Assembly (NCBI GenBank): GCA_964650465.1
Contig: CAZYTA010000001.1
Coordinates: 39,275-103,274, forward strand
Reading direction: 5' to 3'
Origin: RGIG6353 sp964650465
GTDB taxonomy: Bacteria; Bacillota; Clostridia; Oscillospirales; SIG627
DNA length: 64,000 nt
In this document: positions 40,944 to 49,242 of the stretch, piece by piece
Numbering within the stretch: the stretch's first letter is position 1
How the letters are laid out: each line of letters begins with the position of its first letter
Made by a program: the position numbers and the translations under genes
The notes under the pieces: generated by a model
Seen by the model: the letters and a program-made list of their open reading frames with translations, nothing else
Told to the model about the DNA's origin: nothing
The model's database searches: none

Positions 40944-40972
40944 ATTGTATCATATTGCTTTATTTTTTTCAA
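40944..40972 (-). promoter_or_regulatory. SigA promoter of the cobalamin-riboswitch operon
   Basis: TTGAAA (40972-40967), 17-base spacer, TACAAT (40949-40944), just upstream of the aptamer. Confidence 0.65.
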
Positions 40973-40978
40973 GTAGTG

Positions 40979-41008
40979 TTACAACATTTTTTACCTTCTG
41001 CGTATACT
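40979..41008 (+). promoter_or_regulatory. Probable promoter of the ferritin-like gene
   Basis: TTACAA, 18-base spacer, TATACT; divergent from the riboswitch promoter. The Shine-Dalgarno AAAGGAAA precedes the ATG at 41047. Confidence 0.5.
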
Positions 41009-41046
41009 AATACAGGAGAAAAAATATAAACACGAAAGGAAATGCT

Positions 41047-42318
41047 ATGAACCCTCTTGATTTAACACCAAAGACCCTTGAGAAGATCATGATGGACTGG
41101 GAAAAGATACGTCCCATGAGCTACGACAAATGGGCTGACCCATACACAAGATGCCGTGTCATACTTATGAACGGCACCGAATTTGAAGCAAACTGGTTTA
41201 CACACCAATTTTCACGCAACTGTAACAACAATGACTTAAGACGGGTACTTGCCTTTATCAGACGAAGCGAACAGCAACAGCAAAAGCTTGTGGGACTCCT
41301 CAAGCCCTCCGATGAAACTATTCTCGAACACACCATCGGTTATGAGCAGGTTGCGGTAGACCTGACTGCCCACCTTGCAAAAAAAGAGCCCGACCCATAT
41401 GTCAAAAAGGCTCTTGATTTTGCCCTGCTGGAGGACTTTGACCACCTTTACCGATACTCGAATTTTCTCGATATGGAAACAGGCGTACACGCCGAGGATT
41501 TAGTTGGACGTTATACAGAAATAATGCCTGCACGTCCTACAATTTCACACTACAGACACCCTCTTGACACAATACGCTATTCTATTAATAACAATACCGC
41601 CTCACCTATAACAAAGCTCCATGTAGGCATCATAACAGCGGCTGAACAGCAGACTATGAACTATTATATGAATGTCTGCACAGCATACCCAAACGAGAGA
41701 GGTCGGTTCCTGTATCAGGAAATAGGAATGGTTGAAGAGGACCATGTGACACATTACGGCAGTCTTATGGACCCATGCGCCACTTGGCTGGAAAACCTTG
41801 TCATGCACCAATATACCGAAGCCTATCTCTACTATTCGGCTTACTGTACAGAAACAGACAGCAACCTTAAACAGATTTGGGAAATGCTCTTTGAACAGGA
41901 GGTAACACATCTCCATGTCGCCTCCGACCTGCTCCGTCACATCGAAAAGAAGGAGCCCGAAGCGGTCATCGGCTCAAACGGCACCTTCCCCGATATACTC
42001 CGTCTTGAGTCAAATATTCCGTATGTGCGGAATGTACTCGAAAATTCCGTGCAAATGACAACCAATATGGAAAACTATCAATGCGTAAACACCCTTCCTC
42101 AAAACGGCAACTTCTTCCGTTATCAGGACATTATAAACCATGACCTGAACAGTGTTGAAAGCCATATGATAATTGAGGACTATATTGCACAGCACGGCAT
42201 GGACTACCGCTTTGAAACCGCACCAAATCCCATTGAGCTTCTTCGTGACAGAACAACCGACAACACAACACTTGGCAGAGTTAAAGGCGTTTCGGATGCA
42301 TGTAATCTGAATATATAA
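41047..42318 (+). CDS. Uncharacterised ferritin-like helical protein with several ExxH motifs
   Basis: The 423-residue protein has no signal peptide. It is mainly helical and carries repeated Glu/His pairs of the kind used for two-metal sites: LLEDFDHLYRY (about 128-138), GMVEEDHVTHYGS (about 227-240) and LFEQEVTHLHVAS (about 279-292), plus ILEHTIGYEQ near residue 92. This pattern suggests a four-helix ferritin-like fold binding iron or manganese. I do not recognise a named family or pathway. It forms a single-gene unit with its own promoter and a shared terminator. An alternative is that the His/Glu pairs have a structural role only. Confidence 0.55.
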   Translation: MNPLDLTPKTLEKIMMDWEKIRPMSYDKWADPYTRCRVILMNGTEFEANWFTHQFSRNCNNNDLRRVLAFIRRSEQQQQKLVGLLKPSDETILEHTIGYEQVAVDLTAHLAKKEPDPYVKKALDFALLEDFDHLYRYSNFLDMETGVHAEDLVGRYTEIMPARPTISHYRHPLDTIRYSINNNTASPITKLHVGIITAAEQQTMNYYMNVCTAYPNERGRFLYQEIGMVEEDHVTHYGSLMDPCATWLENLVMHQYTEAYLYYSAYCTETDSNLKQIWEMLFEQEVTHLHVASDLLRHIEKKEPEAVIGSNGTFPDILRLESNIPYVRNVLENSVQMTTNMENYQCVNTLPQNGNFFRYQDIINHDLNSVESHMIIEDYIAQHGMDYRFETAPNPIELLRDRTTDNTTLGRVKGVSDACNLNI

Positions 42319-42324
42319 CCAAAA

Positions 42325-42352
42325 ACAGTCCAACCGTTTGCGGTTGGACTGT
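42325..42352. terminator. Shared terminator between convergent genes
   Basis: ACAGTCCAACCG / CGGTTGGACTGT with a TTTG loop, between the ferritin-like gene and the antiporter. Confidence 0.85.
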
Positions 42353-42356
42353 CTGT

Positions 42357-43628
42357 TTACTTATGAATCTTTTCGCCTCGTGCGCTAACCTTACCCTCGG
42401 GCTGGATTTCGCCTGCCTTCATAAGAGAAATCTTTGTAAGGTAAGGACCGATAAGCTCGTAAATAAGGACGGAGAAAAGTGTGATGTTTGCTACTACCGT
42501 TCCTGCCTCGCCCAGCGCCTCAGCCTTAATAGCCATGCCGAGAGCAACACCTGCCTGAGGAAGAAGGGTAATACCGAGATATTTTACAATATTTGGGTCG
42601 CATTTTGTAGCCTGTGCACTCAAACGTGCGCCGATATATTTTCCGGATGAACGGAAAATGATATAAACTATACCGATAAGCACGATAAGAGGATCCTTGA
42701 AGATTGACAGTTCAAGCTCCGCACCGCTGATAACGAAGAAAAGCACAAACAGAGGTGCGCTCCAGCGGTCGATACGGTCCATAAGCTCTTCTGAAAAATC
42801 GCAGAAGTTGCAGAATACCGTACCCAGCATCATACAAACAAGAAGTGATGAGAATGCGATATGTACACCGCCTATCTCAAATTTGAGCATAGACAGGGCA
42901 ACGGTGAGAAGAACAAAGGTAACTGACATCGAAAGTCTCTTTGAACGTGAATGGAAAAATCTTTCAAAATAGGTAAACAGCAATCCCATTACAGCACCGA
43001 GCACCAGTGAAAGAATAACCTCAAGTATAGGCTCAACGATTATGGAGATAAGGTCTACAGCACCCGAGATAAGCGCCTTTGCCACACCGAAGGAAATGGC
43101 AAAAAGGATAAGTCCCACTGCATCGTCAAGTGCAACTATAGGAAGAAGTATATCTGTAAGAGGTCCCTTTGACTTGTACTGACGGACAACCATAAGAGTT
43201 GCGGCAGGAGCTGTAGCGGAGGCTACCGCACCGAGGACAATCGCCGCAGGCAAGGGAAGCTTGTCAGGCATCAAAAAATGAAGTCCGATAAGTGCGGCAT
43301 CAACAAGGACAGTTGCGGCAACCGCCTGAAGAATACCGATAATGGTTGCCTGCTTGCCCGTCTGCTTGAGCTGTGCAAGTCTGAATTCGTTACCGATAGA
43401 AAAGGCGATAAAACCAAGGGCAACATCTGAAATAAGAGAAAGACTCTTAATTTGTTCGTGGCTGTTAAGTCCCAGACCGTTTATCCCAAAGCTTCCGAGT
43501 ACATAGGGACCGATGAGAATACCTGCCACAAGATAGGCAGTTACTGCGGGAAGCTGACAGAGCTTTGCCAACCTTGACAGCATAAGTCCTGCAAAAAGTG
43601 CAACTGATAAAACAAGTAAAGTTTCCAT
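42357..43628 (-). CDS. Cation:proton antiporter (CPA2/KefB-type)
   Basis: The 423-residue protein has about 12 helices of the sodium/hydrogen exchanger family (PF00999). Typical segments are RLAKLCQLPAVTAYLVAGIL with IGPYVLG, GAVASATAPAATLMVV, and PIVALDDAVGLILFAISFG, which carries the conserved Asp-Asp of the ion site. No C-terminal TrkA-N domain is present, so it is a short CPA2 member. It should exchange Na+ or K+ for H+ at the membrane. AGAGGAAA precedes the start. Monocistronic as far as can be seen. Confidence 0.9.
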   Translation of the reverse strand: METLLVLSVALFAGLMLSRLAKLCQLPAVTAYLVAGILIGPYVLGSFGINGLGLNSHEQIKSLSLISDVALGFIAFSIGNEFRLAQLKQTGKQATIIGILQAVAATVLVDAALIGLHFLMPDKLPLPAAIVLGAVASATAPAATLMVVRQYKSKGPLTDILLPIVALDDAVGLILFAISFGVAKALISGAVDLISIIVEPILEVILSLVLGAVMGLLFTYFERFFHSRSKRLSMSVTFVLLTVALSMLKFEIGGVHIAFSSLLVCMMLGTVFCNFCDFSEELMDRIDRWSAPLFVLFFVISGAELELSIFKDPLIVLIGIVYIIFRSSGKYIGARLSAQATKCDPNIVKYLGITLLPQAGVALGMAIKAEALGEAGTVVANITLFSVLIYELIGPYLTKISLMKAGEIQPEGKVSARGEKIHK

Positions 43629-43711
43629 AATTTCCTCTTTATATATTAATATGTAATTTCCAAATTGATATTATAGCACTTATTTAGATTTTATCAATAG
43701 CAAAAACACAC

Positions 43712-43742
43712 AAAAATGCACTGCCAAAGCAGTGCATTTTTT
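43712..43742 (-). terminator. Terminator of the GH5/ceramidase-like operon
   Basis: ATGCACTGC / GCAGTGCAT with flanking A5/T6 and a T-rich tail on the minus strand. Confidence 0.85.
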
Positions 43743-43745
43743 GCA

Positions 43746-45242
43746 TTATTTAATATACTCCAGCTCCTTGAGAGTCTCCTCTACAAGTGTCTGTCCTCCT
43801 TGAGGAGATACATTACAGCTGAACATAATGGCGCTGTAGCCCTTATTTGCCGCCGCTCTTGCGGTTGGAAGGTATCCGCTTGCCGGATTTTCCTTTACAT
43901 CGGATGCCGCAAGCTGAATAATAAAGGTCTGTGTATAGGGGCTTCGTGCCTGTATCCTGTGCTGATAATCGGTGTACAGCTCAAAGGGGTTTGAAGCGAA
44001 AGCAATATCTCCGATTTTAAGTACATGAATTTCGGCATTTCTGAAAGCAATGTCCGCCTCGTATTTTTCTATTACATTTTCATATCTGCTGATATTTGAG
44101 CTGATTATTGTGTTTTTCTTAAAGTCTGCAACGGGGTCGTCGGTTTCCTGAAATGTCTGTGATTTACATTCCTCATAATTTGCCTTTGCTGTGTTATATT
44201 CCTCCTCTGTCACCCTCCACGCATCGAGAGAAACGGTTTTTGTAACGTGAGTTATGGGAGCATCACTGATTTTTCCCTTACTTGCCCACTCAAAGCATTC
44301 ATCAAAGGCATGGGCTATCTTTTCGGCAATAACAAATCTGTTGTAATACTCCCAGGGCTTCAAGAAGCGGCTTGCCTCGGGTAAATCTCCGAATTTCAAT
44401 GCATTCTTGCGATTGAACTCGGCAGAACCGTGAAGAATGTGAGGAGACTGGTCTCCTGCGGCGGCACATTGGGGAAGAATATAAATATTGCCGTATTTTT
44501 CTCGTATCATTGCACGGGTTTCGTTCCAATAGTCAGCCGAGGTAAACAGCTCCTGCTCGGTACACTGCGAGGGGCATGGTACATTTATTATGGCACCCGT
44601 CAGTATCCCCTCCTTATCGAAGGTGTAAAGAAGATAGACCTTTGTATCTATTGTTCCCTCAAAGCCGGCAAAGTCCTCCACATTGGTAGGACCGTACATC
44701 TGTGCAAAGCCGTTTACACCAAAGGTATCATTTGCATTGTTGTTCAGGCTTCTGTCATTGAAATAGGTAGCCCTTCTGTGTATTGCCACTGCCGCCGAGC
44801 CGTAGCCGTAGGAAAATGAGCCCTCTGCTCTGCCCTTGTAGGCTTCAACAACCGCGTCGGATACACTGTCAACAAGAAAAGCTCTGTATTTATCGGGAGA
44901 ATAGGTATTCACTCTGTTTCGTGGGGCTTTATCGTAGCCGCAGGTGGTAATCTCCTGATATCGAGGGGCTGTGTGAGTATGAGTTGCATTGAAAATTATT
45001 TTACTGCCGTCTATCTCTGGCATTTTTTCGGCAACCGCCGCCTTGACCTCTCTGATAAGCTGAGCGGTAATACTTTTGAAGTCGCCCGAAACAAAGATTA
45101 CATAATCCCCTCCGTCCTCCATTACAAGAGCAGTGACTGTGGTGGGGTCGAAAACGCCTGTGGAAATTCTTTCATAAGCTTGTCCCGTTATGGTAACAGG
45201 CTCATCTATGCTGACATTTTTTGATGACCAACCGATATGCAT
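43746..45242 (-). CDS. Neutral/alkaline ceramidase-like hydrolase
   Basis: The 498-residue protein matches the N-terminal catalytic domain of neutral ceramidases. It has the zinc-binding motif NATHTHTAPRY (about residues 105-115) and the nucleophile block GDQSPH (in AAAGDQSPHIL), which corresponds to the GDxSPN motif of the Pseudomonas enzyme. It lacks a signal peptide and the C-terminal immunoglobulin-like domain, which fits its shorter length. Members cleave amide bonds in ceramides; many bacterial relatives lie in glycan loci and their real substrates are unknown. It follows the GH5-like gene by 13 bases. AGGAGG precedes the start. Confidence 0.82.
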   Translation of the reverse strand: MHIGWSSKNVSIDEPVTITGQAYERISTGVFDPTTVTALVMEDGGDYVIFVSGDFKSITAQLIREVKAAVAEKMPEIDGSKIIFNATHTHTAPRYQEITTCGYDKAPRNRVNTYSPDKYRAFLVDSVSDAVVEAYKGRAEGSFSYGYGSAAVAIHRRATYFNDRSLNNNANDTFGVNGFAQMYGPTNVEDFAGFEGTIDTKVYLLYTFDKEGILTGAIINVPCPSQCTEQELFTSADYWNETRAMIREKYGNIYILPQCAAAGDQSPHILHGSAEFNRKNALKFGDLPEASRFLKPWEYYNRFVIAEKIAHAFDECFEWASKGKISDAPITHVTKTVSLDAWRVTEEEYNTAKANYEECKSQTFQETDDPVADFKKNTIISSNISRYENVIEKYEADIAFRNAEIHVLKIGDIAFASNPFELYTDYQHRIQARSPYTQTFIIQLAASDVKENPASGYLPTARAAANKGYSAIMFSCNVSPQGGQTLVEETLKELEYIK

Positions 45243-45255
45243 TTTACTCTCCTCC

Positions 45256-47211
45256 TTATGCTCTGGTTATAAGATAGTACATTGACTGTGAAACATCACC
45301 TATTTTTATCTTCATTTTTCCGTTTTCAAAGGCTGTGGGAACAGTGCCGATATAGTAACCCTCAGCGCTGACAGCCCATACAACAAGGTCGGTATAGACT
45401 GTGTCTATTTCTATTTCAGCCTCGATATTTTCAATGAGAATGGGAGGCTTGCCGATATCTGTCATTGTATCCTTTATGAATTTTGCATCGGTATTCCTTG
45501 CTCTGCCCACTGCGGTGAGAAGGATATTGTCTGAGCTGTCAATAGCAGCATCTGTAAGAGATGACATTGCGATAACGGCAAAATCGGTGTCGCACTTGAC
45601 CTTCATACCCTTCAGCTCTATTTCTCCGTTCTTGCCGAGGAAGCCGAAGGCACACTTTGTCATATCTGTATCAACCTTGCCGTAATTCTTCTTGTAATTG
45701 CGGTAGAGCTCGCCTGTGTCCGATGTAACGCTCTCGCCGTTATTCTCATATGTCAGCTCGGGGAGCTTACCTGTTGAATCAAGGTCGGCAACAGCCACCT
45801 TGCTCTCTGTACAAACCTTTATCTGCTCACTGTCCCACGCCTCACGGTTCTCGATGTTGAGAGCATACATCTGCTCACCCGTCTTTACATCTCCTCGTCT
45901 TGTGATAAGGGCAGCGTGATAGAAAAGTCCAAACTTTGCAGGGTCATTCCATGCGCTGAATATACCCTGACGGTACGGAACATTTCCTATCTTTTCGGCA
46001 GAAATTTCCTTGCCCAGCATATTCATTTCTTCAAGCCTTGCCGAGTATGAATAGGTGTGAATAGCAAAGCCCGACCACCCCTGGAACATACCGAAGGCGG
46101 CTGAATATATTACGGAATCTGCTCTGTACTCATTGGGCCATGGTACATCCCACTCGGAAATGTAGGTGGGCTTGTCGGGGGCTGTCTGTAAACAGCAGCC
46201 GTCAAGATAAAACCTGTCCTGATGAGTAATGCTTTTGTTCATACACTTCTTGTCAAACTCACCCCATCTCCAATCGTAAAAATACGGGTGTGCATCAAGA
46301 AAGTCGGTTGTAAGCTGAGTCCTCAAATTGTCGGGTGTGGCAATCCAATTAGTGCCCGTAATGGGTATCTTAACACCGATGCTGTGCATATGCGCCGTCA
46401 TTTCCCTGTAATACTCGATCTGTATATAGACCTTGAAATCAAGAAGGTCATGGTTTTTATCCGTCATGAGATTCATTTCGGAGATATCTGTAATCACACC
46501 GTTTTCCTTCGCCCATCTGTTATACATGGTAATGAACTCCGACCTGTAGGGCTCAATATAATCGGGGTCTGCCGACTGCTTGAACAGGTCGCTTTCATTT
46601 ACGATCTCCGCAAGCACAATGGCAGGCTCGTCGCAATACTTTATTCCTGTGTATTTGTTCTCGTGTGTCCAAAGCTCTGTTGCAAGCTCCTTCTGAAGCT
46701 CAATAAGATGGCGGGAGAAATTACAGTAAGGCTTTGCGGCATCACGAAGCCTCAATGCATTATCGACCCCCTCGTCCGAGCGGAATTTGCGGTAGGTGAA
46801 CATATCCATATAGATGTATATGCCCTCCTCCTTGAGACACTTAACAAGGAAGTCAAGTCTGTCCATGCTTTCGGGGTCAAGGTGGGCATTTGTCACTCTC
46901 TTTCCCTTTGTAAAGGCGAAAATGTTGGGAGTGTGCCACTCTGAGTCAAGCTGATGGAAGCGGACTATATTTATACCGAGCTTGGCAAGTCTCCTTGCAA
47001 GCTTCTTTGCGTAATCATATTCGGGAAAACAGCCTGCTCCGTTGAAGTTTGCACCCCAGAACTTAGCCTTTGTTCCGTCCTCAAAGACAAAATCTCTGCC
47101 CTGAACCTTTAAAAAGCCGTGCTTGCCTGCAGGCTTCTCTGCCTCAAACACGAATGAAATATCAATTGGCACATCGTCATGAAATGACGGATACGGAATG
47201 AAATTTGACAT
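45256..47211 (-). CDS. GH5-like (clan GH-A) glycoside hydrolase
   Basis: The start is set at 47211 (MSNFIPYPSFHDDVPIDISF) with AGGAGG upstream, giving 651 residues. It is a clan GH-A barrel enzyme. FWGANFNGAGCFPEYDYAKK followed by LAKLGINIVRFHQLDSEW is the family start, the acid/base Glu lies in AEIVNESDLF (about residue 200), and the nucleophile Glu in TYISEWDVPWP (about 343). A C-terminal beta domain follows. There is no signal peptide, so it acts in the cytoplasm. It is in an operon with the ceramidase-like gene and divergent from an AraC regulator. Family GH5 or a close relative such as GH42 or GH35 cannot be separated by eye. Confidence 0.78.
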   Translation of the reverse strand: MSNFIPYPSFHDDVPIDISFVFEAEKPAGKHGFLKVQGRDFVFEDGTKAKFWGANFNGAGCFPEYDYAKKLARRLAKLGINIVRFHQLDSEWHTPNIFAFTKGKRVTNAHLDPESMDRLDFLVKCLKEEGIYIYMDMFTYRKFRSDEGVDNALRLRDAAKPYCNFSRHLIELQKELATELWTHENKYTGIKYCDEPAIVLAEIVNESDLFKQSADPDYIEPYRSEFITMYNRWAKENGVITDISEMNLMTDKNHDLLDFKVYIQIEYYREMTAHMHSIGVKIPITGTNWIATPDNLRTQLTTDFLDAHPYFYDWRWGEFDKKCMNKSITHQDRFYLDGCCLQTAPDKPTYISEWDVPWPNEYRADSVIYSAAFGMFQGWSGFAIHTYSYSARLEEMNMLGKEISAEKIGNVPYRQGIFSAWNDPAKFGLFYHAALITRRGDVKTGEQMYALNIENREAWDSEQIKVCTESKVAVADLDSTGKLPELTYENNGESVTSDTGELYRNYKKNYGKVDTDMTKCAFGFLGKNGEIELKGMKVKCDTDFAVIAMSSLTDAAIDSSDNILLTAVGRARNTDAKFIKDTMTDIGKPPILIENIEAEIEIDTVYTDLVVWAVSAEGYYIGTVPTAFENGKMKIKIGDVSQSMYYLITRA

Positions 47212-47240
47212 ATTTTTTCCTCCTGATTTTATTTTACTAC

Positions 47241-47269
47241 TTGAATTATAGCACAATACAAGCTATAAT
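47241..47269 (+). promoter_or_regulatory. Overlapping divergent promoters, AraC gene and GH5 operon
   Basis: For the AraC gene: TTGAAT, 17-base spacer, TATAAT (47264-47269). On the minus strand an extended -10 TGCTATAAT (-10 at 47250-47245) overlaps the plus-strand -35, so one bound regulator could affect both directions. Confidence 0.65.
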
Positions 47270-47323
47270 CTATACAGAACACACGAAAAAAGCAATGATT
47301 TTTGTCACTGTTTGAGGTGGATT

Positions 47324-48118
47324 ATGAAAGGTATATTTGAAAAAAAAGAGCATTTCGGTCTATCCGGGGTAAGAGTACACGGCTTTAAGGGATATCCGCC
47401 TATGTTTCACACTCACGGAGAACTGTTATATGTAATAAGCGGAAGCATAAATACAGTCATTGACGGCAAAGAGCATACACTCCGCGAGGGTGAAATATCA
47501 CTGCTTTTCCCTTACCTCACCCATTCCTACGATGACGCACCGGAGGCGGAGGCAATAATAATACTGTTTGACCCTGCTGTCATAGCTTTTGACAACACGG
47601 TATTGACAAAAAAGCTTGCAGTGAGTTTTACAGACGGAAAAGAGTATTTCGGTATGCTTGACAGAGCTGTAGCGCTTATCAAGACAGGAAGGATAAAGAC
47701 AGCGCTGGGATATATCAACGCCGTGATAGGTGAGCTTTTGGAAGTACTTCCCATTGAGGACAGCTACTGTATATCCGAGGACACTGCTGTAAAGATACTG
47801 GAGTATTGCACTGAGCATTTTACCGATGACATCACTGTAAAGAGTGTATCTGAAGCTCTGTATGTCAGTCAAAGCTATATTTCAAAAACTTTCTCTAACA
47901 AGCTGAGGTACGGATTTCGCGAATACATAAACACTCTGCGCATAGAAAAATCAAAATCACTTTTGAAAAGCTCTGACAAAAAAATAGTTGATATTATGTT
48001 AGAATGCGGATTTAAAAATCAAAGCAGCTTCAACCGTGTTTTCCGTGAGATGTGCGGTGTTTCCCCCTATGAATTCAGATGCAATCTCAGTAAAATGATA
48101 TTCTCTAAACTTTTTTAA
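47324..48118 (+). CDS. AraC-family transcriptional regulator
   Basis: The start is set at 47324 (MKGIFEKKEHFGLSG) with GAGGTGG upstream, giving 264 residues. It has an N-terminal cupin sensor domain (MFHTHGELLYVISGSINTVI, about 25-95) and two C-terminal AraC helix-turn-helix units (DITVKSVSEALYVSQSYISK, and KKIVDIMLECGFKNQSSFNR, with VSPYEFR at the end). It is divergent from the GH5/ceramidase-like operon with overlapping promoters, so it most likely controls that operon in response to a sugar or its product. Confidence 0.9.
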   Translation: MKGIFEKKEHFGLSGVRVHGFKGYPPMFHTHGELLYVISGSINTVIDGKEHTLREGEISLLFPYLTHSYDDAPEAEAIIILFDPAVIAFDNTVLTKKLAVSFTDGKEYFGMLDRAVALIKTGRIKTALGYINAVIGELLEVLPIEDSYCISEDTAVKILEYCTEHFTDDITVKSVSEALYVSQSYISKTFSNKLRYGFREYINTLRIEKSKSLLKSSDKKIVDIMLECGFKNQSSFNRVFREMCGVSPYEFRCNLSKMIFSKLF

Positions 48119-48125
48119 AAAGCTC

Positions 48126-48154
48126 TTGACATAACCAAAACTTTGTGATATACT
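48126..48154 (+). promoter_or_regulatory. Consensus SigA promoter of tRNA-Ser
   Basis: TTGACA, 17-base spacer, TATACT, ending 18 bases before the tRNA. Confidence 0.85.
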
Positions 48155-48172
48155 GTTTGAGCAACCGAAAGT

Positions 48173-48262
48173 GGAGAAGTACCCAAGGGGTTAAGGGGGC
48201 AGTTTGCTAAACTGTTAGGTCGGGTTTCCGGCGCGCGAGTTCGATCCTCGCCTTCTCCGCCA
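48173..48262 (+). tRNA. tRNA-Ser (anticodon GCU)
   Basis: Acceptor arms GGAGAAG / CTTCTCC pair fully; discriminator G and encoded CCA follow (48259-48262). The anticodon loop TTGCTAA (anticodon at 48206-48208) sits on a CAGTT / AACTG stem. A long variable arm (TCGGGTTTCCGGC region) is typical of type II tRNA-Ser, and TTCGATC is the T-loop. Confidence 0.96.
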
Positions 48263-48292
48263 AAAATCCGAGAACTTTGTTCTCGGATTTTT
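48263..48292 (+). terminator. tRNA terminator
   Basis: AAAAATCCGAGAAC / TTCTCGGATTTTT immediately after the CCA end. Confidence 0.9.
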
Positions 48293-48316
48293 CATTATTT
48301 CAAAGGAGAAAAGCTG

Positions 48317-49144
48317 ATGACTGAAAAGAAGTATGCCATAAACATTTCATTGATAATGATAACCGTTGCGTTTATCATTACATGTTTTTTCTGGGATAGC
48401 AGAGACGAGGCAATTCCGAGCTTGATAGTAACACTGTCAACAGGTGTTTTCGGAAGCGGTTTTGCCACCCTTTGTATATTTGTATACGAATACAACAAAC
48501 AAAAACAAGAATTGCTCAAGGCTGTGTTTGACAAAACAAACAGCTTGATGCTTCAAACAGATCTCCTGTATAATATGGACAGATTTGGCTTGTACACAGA
48601 AGAAATGTGCGAACGGCTGAAAAACAAATATTACAGCTCGCCCGTGAGCTCGGACAGTATATCCAATATGAACAACACAGACCAATGCCTGTATTTTATG
48701 TCACGTTTTGCCGATACACTTTCGGATATAGGCTACGGTCAGATACAAAACATACTGAAAACAATAGATGAAATAGATTTTTGGAGTGATTCTCTCAAGC
48801 CTAAATCAAAGCTGTCAAAAGCAGTAAAGTTAAAACTCAGCTGCCCCATATATGATATTTTTGTTACTGCTCCCGCAATGGAAGACGGTTATATTTTCAG
48901 ATATTGCAACCAATTCAGGAACGAGTATTATTCAGATGCTTTTGAATTCTATCCCGTTGTTGAAAAAATAGACAAAGCACTACACGGAATGAACATGAGC
49001 AGTGAGTATGAATGGCTGAATACATGTCCGAATCTGAAAAACTATATGAATGAAAAGCTTTGGGCGTTCAGAGATGCATTTTATTCAAAGCAATGTTCTA
49101 AAAAGGAACGAAAAAACGCACTGAAGGTATTTTTGGATAATTAA
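48317..49144 (+). CDS. Unknown two-helix membrane protein next to tRNA-Ser
   Basis: The 275-residue protein has two N-terminal membrane helices (about 9-25 and 38-56), then a ~215-residue soluble helical domain with many Tyr, Phe and Asn residues. I recognise no domain. AAAGGAG precedes the start. Its position directly downstream of a tRNA terminator, without operon partners and between housekeeping genes, fits a gene acquired at a tRNA integration site, but no integrase, repeat of the tRNA 3' end or phage gene is visible. Function unknown. Confidence 0.65.
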   Translation: MTEKKYAINISLIMITVAFIITCFFWDSRDEAIPSLIVTLSTGVFGSGFATLCIFVYEYNKQKQELLKAVFDKTNSLMLQTDLLYNMDRFGLYTEEMCERLKNKYYSSPVSSDSISNMNNTDQCLYFMSRFADTLSDIGYGQIQNILKTIDEIDFWSDSLKPKSKLSKAVKLKLSCPIYDIFVTAPAMEDGYIFRYCNQFRNEYYSDAFEFYPVVEKIDKALHGMNMSSEYEWLNTCPNLKNYMNEKLWAFRDAFYSKQCSKKERKNALKVFLDN

Positions 49145-49242
49145 TCGTGCGATTGTTTTAGAGCAAAAAATAAGCCGAACCGTTGACAGAATTCGAATTT
49201 TGGCACATAACGGTATCGGTAGTTGCAAAGCGAGGCGAAGGT

